From: Leptospira ellisii | GTDB taxonomy: Bacteria; Spirochaetota; Leptospiria; Leptospirales; Leptospiraceae | Length of the DNA stretch: 16,687 nucleotides | Direction of reading: 5' to 3' | Assembly (NCBI RefSeq): GCF_002811955.1 | Contig: NZ_NPEF01000068.1 | Coordinates: 1,460 to 18,146 of the forward strand | Part shown: piece after piece, positions 9,920 to 16,687 of the stretch | Layout: the number at the start of each line of letters is the position of its first letter | How positions within the stretch are numbered: position 1 is the stretch's first letter | The notes under the pieces: generated by a model | Database searches by the model: none | The model's input: the letters and a program-made list of their open reading frames with translations, nothing else | Told to the model about the DNA's origin: nothing | Position numbers and translations under genes: made by a program

Positions 9920-11005
9920 CTACTCTTCGGAAATTCCAAAGAAGTTTCTAAGTTGAGGATTCGGAGTTCCGACCTTCCAAAGAAACGCGTCTAGAATATA
10001 ATGGGTAAACTGAGGCAGAAAGAGCGCGGAAATTAATAACGAAGCGGCGAAGTCCGGAATTTCAACCGTATAAAAACTCGAGTTTCTAAAAATCGTAGCA
10101 TGGTCTTTCCAGATAAAACTATCCCAAACCCATTCTTCCGCATAAGCGAATAAAAACAGCACTCCTAAAAAACAAAATAAAAGCGGAACGGTCGATCGGA
10201 TTCGGGAAAATTTTCCCCTAATTTCGGAACGATTTCGTAAAGTGTAATAAAACAACAAAAAGATATACGGAACTCCGTGATTGACCACGTTCGTAACGGT
10301 GAACGAAAAATCCGAATTAAAATAGACGATTCCGAAAAACCAAACCGCCCAAGTATTGAGCACGAGCAGGATCTTTCCCAAGGGTAAAATTCCGAAACGA
10401 AAGAAAAAATATACGTGTATCGAAATATAAACGCAAAGCCAGACGTGCTCGAACCATAAAAGGGATTGTGCGAACGCGGGAATCGGATAAGTCAAAAAGT
10501 CCCCGTCCATAAACCAGGAAAATTCGCGTTTTTGATCGGTGAAATGCCAGTATAAAATCGGTATTCCTCCCATTAGATAAATCGTATATCGATCCAATCG
10601 AAACGGAATCTTATCGGAGGGAAATTTCTTTCGATACAACGCCACGAATCCGAATTGCTGGCGGATAAAATGGAAAACGGCGACATAGGCCATGATTCTC
10701 CAAAACCAAACCGCTCCGAACGAATAAAGAACCGTCGAAGATAAAAAACAAAAAATCGGAACGAAGACGAGTAAGGTCTTTTTCCGTTTCCATTCCTCCT
10801 CGTTGAAATAGGAACGGAATAAGGTGGAATAAACGTGTGCGACGTCGATCAAAAGTACGGTGGCGAACCAAGTCCATGGTGAAATTTCCTTCGGCAATAC
10901 GCCGCCGCCGTTGAGCGCGAAAAGTAAAAATACGGCGGAAATTCCGGGAAGAATGAGGAACGCGAGATCCAGCCTCGGGTTGAAGATCCAACGTTTCCGA
11001 TTCAC
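9920..11005 (-). CDS. Polytopic membrane protein with intramembrane histidines, unknown function
   Basis: The frame is open further upstream, but that part lies inside the FAD oxidoreductase gene and reads as low-hydrophobicity, Arg/Ser-rich shadow sequence. The real start is GTG 11005, whose bases form a GTGA overlap with that gene's TGA stop. The 361-aa product begins V-N-R-K-R-W-I-F-N-P and has about nine to ten hydrophobic helices. Histidines in or near helices stand out: His57 (D-V-A-H), His112 (F-H-F-I-R-Q-Q-F-G-F), His187, His197, His243 (N-H-G-V-P-Y) and His335 (T-H-Y-I-L-D-A-F-L-W-K). These could bind haem or another metal, but I do not recognise the family. Tight coupling to the FAD gene suggests the two proteins work together. 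Confidence 0.82.
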   Translation of the reverse strand: MNRKRWIFNPRLDLAFLILPGISAVFLLFALNGGGVLPKEISPWTWFATVLLIDVAHVYSTLFRSYFNEEEWKRKKTLLVFVPIFCFLSSTVLYSFGAVWFWRIMAYVAVFHFIRQQFGFVALYRKKFPSDKIPFRLDRYTIYLMGGIPILYWHFTDQKREFSWFMDGDFLTYPIPAFAQSLLWFEHVWLCVYISIHVYFFFRFGILPLGKILLVLNTWAVWFFGIVYFNSDFSFTVTNVVNHGVPYIFLLFYYTLRNRSEIRGKFSRIRSTVPLLFCFLGVLFLFAYAEEWVWDSFIWKDHATIFRNSSFYTVEIPDFAASLLISALFLPQFTHYILDAFLWKVGTPNPQLRNFFGISEE

Positions 11006-12642
11006 GCCTTTTTTTCCGCGAGAATTTTCAACGCGGCGTCGTGTCCGCGTAACAGCGATTCTTCGAAAATGGAGATTCCACTCAGATCCGAATGGGCGAA
11101 ATGAAGATGAGGATAAGACAAGGCAAGTCTGCGTCTTTGTTCTCCCCACAGGAAACCGGGAACGGGTCGGATCATCGCATGCGCATAAACGGCTACGTCG
11201 AGACGGCGGACCCTTTTTTCGATATCCGGATGCGGTTTTCTGAGATCGGAGAGGATCGAGTCCTTCCATTCCGACCAACTCGTTCTCATCATTTTTTTTC
11301 GGGTCGAAACCGTATCCTTTTGTCCGAAGGCTTGGTAGTAAGTCAAAACGGATCGTTCCCTTCCGGCCCGAAGATCCTGATGTGTGGACACGATATAACC
11401 CAAAGAAGGGCTTTGATAAACGACATTGTCCCAGCAGGGCGGAATTCCTTTTCCCGTCGGCACCCGATCCACGGTTAAGTTGGCCACCATCCAAGGGGAA
11501 TACGTCAATCCTTCCGCCGATCCCGATTTTTCTCCGAGAACGTATTTTCTCGTAAACGAAGGAAGCGCATACACGATGGAATTACAAAAAACCGTGTTTT
11601 GTTTTTTCGTTTCGACGGAATATGTCCGCACTTCGAAACGGGCCCGTTTCGTTCCGGAAGGAGCGACCTTTTCCACGAGAGTACGCGTTTGAATCCGATC
11701 CCCCGCGGCTTCCCTCAAACGATTCACCAAAAATCCGTTTCCTTCGGGCCAAGTCAAAAGAGTCAGATCCTCGCCCGTTTCGTCGACGGGTCTCGAACAG
11801 AAATAATGAAGACCTATCCAAGCGGATACCGTATCCATCGATCCTCCGAAATCGTCCCGAACGGAGTAGTCCAAAAACCAAAAAAGTTCCCTCGAAGAAA
11901 ATCCCTGCTCCTTAATATATTCAAAAAAATGAATGCGATCTAGTTTTAAAATTTCCGGATCCCGCGAGGACAAATCGATCGGAATCGTGAACGCCTTCCT
12001 ACCGTCCTTTCCCCGTTTATTTCTCCAGTAACGGACCAGTTCTTTGAACTTTTTCTCTTCGGCTCCGGCGGGCGAATCGGTTCCTCCTCCGGGGAATAAT
12101 CCTTCGTTCCATCTTCCCTGATAATAAATCCTCTCTTCCGGATCGAAACAAAGATAACGTTCGTCGAAGATCGGATTTCCCCGTTCGTTCTTTCCTAATA
12201 TCACCCGATTCTCTTCCAAAAATTTGCGGACTAATACGGATTCTTCGCTGGGTTGCGGAAGATAATGCGCTCCCCAGGGATACGATCCGATTTCGTTTTT
12301 TCCGGATTTGGAATTTCCTCCAGGTTCCGATTCGAGTTCTAAAATTCTGAAATCCGAAAATCCGAAACGACGCAGATAATAACCGGCGCCGAGACCGGAA
12401 ATCCCTCCCCCCAAGATGAGAACGTCGATCGTTTCGGAATTTTCCGCGTCGGGAAGAACGGAGGAATTCCATTCCGCGTTCGATCGAATCCTATGACCGA
12501 TTTCGGGATCGGGTCCTACGATTTTTCCGGAGATGAAATTTCTGAACTTTAAGAACCAAACGCCGCCGATCGCGGAAAGGCAAACCGCGACGATCGTAAG
12601 GAAGGATTTTCTTGTGATCGGTTTCGGATCCGGTTTTTCCAT
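11002..12642 (-). CDS. Membrane-anchored or Tat-exported FAD-dependent amine-oxidase-type oxidoreductase
   Basis: The 546-aa protein has the dinucleotide-binding fold D-V-L-I-L-G-G-G-I-S-G-L-G-A-G (residues 73-87) followed by an acidic strand end (L-E-L-E, 101-104) and E-P-G-G-N-S (107-111), the pattern of flavin amine oxidases and phytoene-desaturase-like enzymes. The C-terminal part has F-A-H-S-D-L-S-G-I-S-I-F-E-E-S, where the second FAD segment is expected. Residues 8-32 carry I-T-R-K-S-F-L and a hydrophobic helix, resembling a twin-arginine signal with RK in place of RR, which would place the flavin domain outside the cytoplasm. This is inference. The substrate is unknown. It overlaps the downstream membrane protein gene by 4 bases. 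No clear ribosome binding site precedes the ATG. Confidence 0.87.
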   Translation of the reverse strand: MEKPDPKPITRKSFLTIVAVCLSAIGGVWFLKFRNFISGKIVGPDPEIGHRIRSNAEWNSSVLPDAENSETIDVLILGGGISGLGAGYYLRRFGFSDFRILELESEPGGNSKSGKNEIGSYPWGAHYLPQPSEESVLVRKFLEENRVILGKNERGNPIFDERYLCFDPEERIYYQGRWNEGLFPGGGTDSPAGAEEKKFKELVRYWRNKRGKDGRKAFTIPIDLSSRDPEILKLDRIHFFEYIKEQGFSSRELFWFLDYSVRDDFGGSMDTVSAWIGLHYFCSRPVDETGEDLTLLTWPEGNGFLVNRLREAAGDRIQTRTLVEKVAPSGTKRARFEVRTYSVETKKQNTVFCNSIVYALPSFTRKYVLGEKSGSAEGLTYSPWMVANLTVDRVPTGKGIPPCWDNVVYQSPSLGYIVSTHQDLRAGRERSVLTYYQAFGQKDTVSTRKKMMRTSWSEWKDSILSDLRKPHPDIEKRVRRLDVAVYAHAMIRPVPGFLWGEQRRRLALSYPHLHFAHSDLSGISIFEESLLRGHDAALKILAEKKA

Positions 12643-12731
12643 CGATGAAAGGATGAATCGAATTCGAATTCGCGCAAGGAAAAAGAAGGAAAAGAATTGC
12701 GCCGGCGATCGGAAAGATTCTTCTTCAAGGA

Positions 12732-13466
12732 ATGGCTCTTTTTTTGGATTTGGACAATACTTTCGTCGATTCGGTTTCGATCTACGAATCCGCGATCCGT
12801 TTTATGAGCCGGAACGCGAAAAAATACGGTTTTGCATCCGCGGTCGAATTTTCGGAGTTATACGACGCGGCGCGTAAGGAAGTCAAAGCCGATCTGCACG
12901 ATTCCCCGTCCAACCGTCTTCGATTGATTTATTTTAAGAAGATATGCGTTTCCAAGTTCGGAAAATTGGAACCGGATCGGATTCTGAAGTTGGAGTCGGA
13001 TTATTTTTCCCTCTTTCAAAGCGGTATCAAAGTACGAAAACTAAAGTACGCCTCCGAATACAAGGAGACCTTTTCGCTTTTGAAGTCGATTTCCGAAAAA
13101 CAGAAACTCTTATTCTGTACAAACGAAAACTTGCGCACGCAGCTTTTGAAGTTGAAGGTTCTTTTTCCGAAGTCGATCCGATATCTGATTTTGAGTTCGG
13201 AAGAGGTGGGAAAGGAAAAACCTTCCGAACTTTTTTTTACGAAAGCGAAAGAACTCGTTTTACGCGAATCGGTTTCCGCGATGATCGGAGATTCCCTGAA
13301 GGACGACGTCGAAGGAGCCTTAAAATACGGAATTCCCGCGGTTCATTTGAGTTCGATTTTTTCCCGCAGTCCTCAAACCGCCAAGAAACGGATCCGCATT
13401 TCGGCTTCCTCCGGAACGGGAGAAACTACGTACACGGAAACGAACGATATAAGAAGTGCGTTAAAG

Positions 13467-13478
<12 letters not shown>
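12732..13478 (+). CDS. HAD-superfamily hydrolase
   Basis: The 248-aa protein shows all four HAD motifs: D6-L-D8-N-T (nucleophile and acid/base Asp), Thr130 in F-C-T-N, Lys163 in G-K-E-K-P, and G-D-S-L-K-D-D (Asp187, 191, 192). A helical cap lies between motifs I and II, as in subfamily I phosphatases such as phosphoglycolate phosphatase. It is probably a cytoplasmic phosphatase of a small phosphorylated metabolite; the substrate cannot be read. The AAGGA sequence directly touches the ATG, closer than ideal, but motif I at residue 6 leaves no room for a later start. It diverges from the FAD gene, and its last 12 bases overlap the end of the converging methyltransferase gene. Confidence 0.87.
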
Positions 13479-14318
<840 letters not shown>

Positions 14319-14324
14319 ATAAAG

Positions 14325-14330
14325 CTCCTC
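14325..14330 (-). promoter_or_regulatory. Ribosome binding site that decides the methyltransferase start
   Basis: GAGGAG on the minus strand, six bases before TTG 14318, is among the strongest Shine-Dalgarno sequences in the window. It lies inside the longer open frame and so argues that translation begins at the TTG. Confidence 0.65.
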
Positions 14331-14456
14331 GGACGGAACGCCGAATTTCAATGTCTCCCGGCGAACCCGGAAAAGCCAGAAAAAAGTAAGATCGTTTTTC
14401 CCGTTTTTGAATTCCCTCGGCGTCCGTCTAAAAAAAGATAGAATCATTTCATACAC

Positions 14457-14463
14457 GAGGGAG
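14457..14463 (+). promoter_or_regulatory. Ribosome binding site of dapF
   Basis: GAGGGAG ends five bases before the GTG at 14469 and supports that non-ATG start. The gap between the two divergent genes (14319-14468) holds no gene; I see no convincing -35/-10 pair in it. Confidence 0.7.
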
Positions 14464-14468
14464 TTTCC

Positions 14469-15314
<846 letters not shown>

Positions 15315-15340
15315 AATATTAGAAATATTGAATTTTATGA

Positions 15341-15356
15341 TGGAATCCGGATTCCA
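15341..15356. repeat. 16-bp perfect palindrome downstream of dapF
   Basis: TGGAATCCGGATTCCA reads the same on both strands. It lies 26 bases after the dapF stop and upstream of a second palindrome (15386-15397, TTTGCGCGCAAA) and the terminator. It could be a protein-binding site or an RNA structure; no function can be assigned. Confidence 0.5.
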
Positions 15357-15409
15357 CGGTCAAACGTCCGCGTTCCGCGGCGCGATTTGCGCGCAAAGGA
15401 TTCGAACCT

Positions 15410-15446
15410 AAACCGGAGTTTTGTCGGGGCTGAACTCCGGTTTTTT
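15410..15446 (+). terminator. Intrinsic terminator of dapF
   Basis: An 11-bp perfect stem (15410-15420 with 15433-15443) encloses a 12-base loop and runs into six T residues (15441-15446). It lies between dapF and the stop of the converging acyltransferase gene and probably ends the dapF transcript. Confidence 0.88.
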
Positions 15447-15447
15447 A

Positions 15448-16152
15448 TTAAGCGACGTCGGTTTTTTGAAGTTCTTCCATACGAAGACGGACTTCGTTGG
15501 AAAGTTTGATCAGGTTGTCTTCGAGTTTTCCTTCGAGATACGGACGATGGTCGATCTTAGGTCCGTAAAGAACCTTCACTTTTTTGTAAATCGACCTTCG
15601 TTTGATGTCGCAGACTTCTTTGGGCATTCCCATAAAAGAACGGACGAGGGAAGGAATGGGAATATCGGAATAACTTTCTTCGGTGGGAACGATTACGGAA
15701 GGAAGGATATCCACTTTGTTTCGGATCGAAAAAGCCGCAAAACCGTCGTGGAACTTAACCATAGGACCGGAGAAATCGTTTTTGACCATATAGTCGTGAC
15801 CTTCCGGAAAAATTCCGAGAACACCTTGGTTTTTAAAAACCTGTTGCACCATTTTGATGCTTGCCATCGAAATTTTACCGTCGATCGCCATCGGAATTCC
15901 GCCTGCCAACTTCGCCAGATCCTTAAAGATGGGAATTCGAAACGTGTAATCCGCGGCGATCCAAGAGATATAACGTGGAAACGTGTAGGAAAGAATGAAC
16001 GGATCCATATCGGATCTGTGGTTGCTCACAAGAATCAATTTTCCGTCCGGAACGATATGTTCCGTTCCGTAGGCGTTGATATTCACAGCGAAACCTAAAA
16101 AAGGCGCGACAAACTGCTTCAATCTTAAATATGTCTGAGCTTCCTTTTCCAT
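15448..16152 (-). CDS. 1-acyl-sn-glycerol-3-phosphate acyltransferase family protein (PlsC-type)
   Basis: The 234-aa protein has the acyltransferase motifs N-H-R-S-D-M-D (H45-x4-D50, catalytic) and F-P-E-G-H-D (115-120, glycerol-phosphate binding), with G-G-I-P-M between them. Members acylate lysophosphatidic acid to phosphatidic acid at the membrane in phospholipid synthesis. Other lyso-lipid acceptors are possible, and the variant F-P-E-G-H in place of F-P-E-G-T-R hints at that. No clear transmembrane helix is seen beyond a hydrophobic N-terminal stretch, so it is probably a peripheral membrane protein. The ATG at 16152 follows a GAGGGGAG site that is one arm of a hairpin. It lies 42 bases after the 96-aa gene, on the same strand, and is probably co-transcribed. 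Confidence 0.9.
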   Translation of the reverse strand: MEKEAQTYLRLKQFVAPFLGFAVNINAYGTEHIVPDGKLILVSNHRSDMDPFILSYTFPRYISWIAADYTFRIPIFKDLAKLAGGIPMAIDGKISMASIKMVQQVFKNQGVLGIFPEGHDYMVKNDFSGPMVKFHDGFAAFSIRNKVDILPSVIVPTEESYSDIPIPSLVRSFMGMPKEVCDIKRRSIYKKVKVLYGPKIDHRPYLEGKLEDNLIKLSNEVRLRMEELQKTDVA

Positions 16153-16162
16153 CGATTCTTTT

Positions 16163-16189
16163 CTCCCCTCACTGGAATAACGAGGGGAG
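16163..16189 (-). promoter_or_regulatory. Hairpin sequestering the acyltransferase ribosome binding site
   Basis: On the minus strand CTCCCCTC (16189-16182) pairs perfectly with GAGGGGAG (16170-16163) around an 11-base loop. The second arm is the purine-rich Shine-Dalgarno sequence 10 bases before the acyltransferase ATG, and the first lies just after the stop of the 96-aa gene. There is no T-run after the hairpin, so it does not look like a terminator of the upstream gene. Translational control is inferred. Confidence 0.5.
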
Positions 16190-16194
16190 TCATT

Positions 16195-16485
<291 letters not shown>

Positions 16486-16507
16486 AGAGCTTCTTTCCAG
16501 GAGTGTT

Positions 16508-16531
16508 TATATAGGCGGGTCAAATTCCCGC
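16508..16531. promoter_or_regulatory. Inverted repeat beside a TATATA box in the divergent intergenic region
   Basis: GCGGG (16515-16519) and CCCGC (16527-16531) flank a 7-base AT-rich centre next to TATATA at 16508-16513, which could be a minus-strand -10 element for the 96-aa gene. The arms are only 5 bp and no good -35 is seen. An operator shared by the divergent genes is possible but weakly supported. Confidence 0.25.
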
Positions 16532-16562
16532 GATCTCATATAGTCTTCTCAAGGGAAGGAAT

Positions 16563-16687
16563 GTGGCAACAGTTTTCATATTGAAATCCCCAAAAAATGC
16601 GATCGCGGCTTTTTTCGAAACGGCAGCGTCGTTTTTTTCGAGTTTCGAGACTCACAATCTTTTTATTATCATAGATCAATCTTCATT
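16563..16687 (+). CDS. Start of an unidentified gene, cut by the right window edge
   Basis: A GTG at 16563 follows AAGGGAAGGA at a suitable distance and opens a frame of 41 codons that continues past the window end without a stop. The visible product starts M-A-T-V-F-I-L-K-S-P-K-N-A-I and reads as plausible protein, with hydrophobic and aromatic residues alternating with polar ones. Too little is present to name a family. It is divergent from the 96-aa gene, with 77 bases between the starts. Confidence 0.6.
   Translation, partial: MATVFILKSPKNAIAAFFETAASFFSSFETHNLFIIIDQSS

Noticed and set aside
11006..11494. N-terminal extension of the membrane protein frame, giving 524 aa
   Set aside because: It lies wholly inside the FAD oxidoreductase gene in another frame, is Arg/Ser-rich with no membrane or domain character, and the GTG at the TGA overlap is a natural start.
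15448..16098. Long plus-strand open frame (225 aa) opposite the acyltransferase gene
   Set aside because: It is the complement of a gene with clear catalytic motifs and has no family features itself.
16163..16189. Terminator after the 96-aa gene
   Set aside because: The hairpin is followed on the minus strand by AAAAGAATCG and the acyltransferase start, with no T-run. The T-rich flank is on the plus strand, which has no gene reading into it.

Overview
The window looks like chromosomal DNA of a spirochaete, most probably a Leptospira species with a fairly GC-rich genome. This is inferred from protein style: very large 7TM/HAMP/SpoIIE-phosphatase/TPR signalling proteins, a lipoprotein with a relaxed spirochaete-type lipobox, and short intergenic gaps. 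No rRNA, tRNA, CRISPR array, insertion sequence, phage gene or replication origin is visible. Most genes are housekeeping or conserved-hypothetical.

Left part (1-6264, + strand): two paralogous membrane-anchored SpoIIE/PP2C-type phosphatases. The first is cut by the left window edge. A secreted HELGH-type metallopeptidase lies between them and overlaps the end of the first. The second paralogue is complete (1065 aa): eight N-terminal membrane helices, an extracytoplasmic domain, a ninth helix, HAMP, coiled coil, phosphatase and TPRs. A perfect 12-bp-stem hairpin follows it.

Middle (6377-9803): a minus-strand run of an enoyl-CoA hydratase resembling methylglutaconyl-CoA hydratase, a dCTP deaminase that may be the bifunctional dCTP deaminase/dUTPase type, and a DUF2147 exported protein. 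Divergent from it is a TIG-domain lipoprotein followed by a 69-aa protein of unknown function. This protein converges on a VOC (glyoxalase-fold) gene across a strong bidirectional terminator. The VOC gene has a good sigma70-like promoter.

Right-middle (9920-12642, - strand): a two-gene unit of a membrane-anchored, possibly Tat-exported FAD oxidoreductase and, overlapping it by 4 bases, a polytopic membrane protein with several histidines in or near its helices. Their coupling suggests a membrane redox pair of unknown substrate.

Right part (12732-16687): a HAD phosphatase-like gene overlapping tail-to-tail with a SAM methyltransferase that carries a four-cysteine N-terminal motif; dapF (lysine/peptidoglycan precursor synthesis) divergent from it; then a minus-strand pair of a 96-aa unknown protein and a PlsC-type acyltransferase whose ribosome binding site lies in one arm of an 8-bp hairpin. 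A new plus-strand gene starts near the right edge and runs out of the window.

Several starts were moved from the longest open frame to a shorter one on ribosome-binding-site, overlap or signal-peptide grounds: the peptidase, DUF2147, lipoprotein, membrane protein and methyltransferase. The strongest candidates for unexplored biology are the duplicated receptor-phosphatases with their peptidase, the FAD/membrane pair, and the hairpin over the acyltransferase start.
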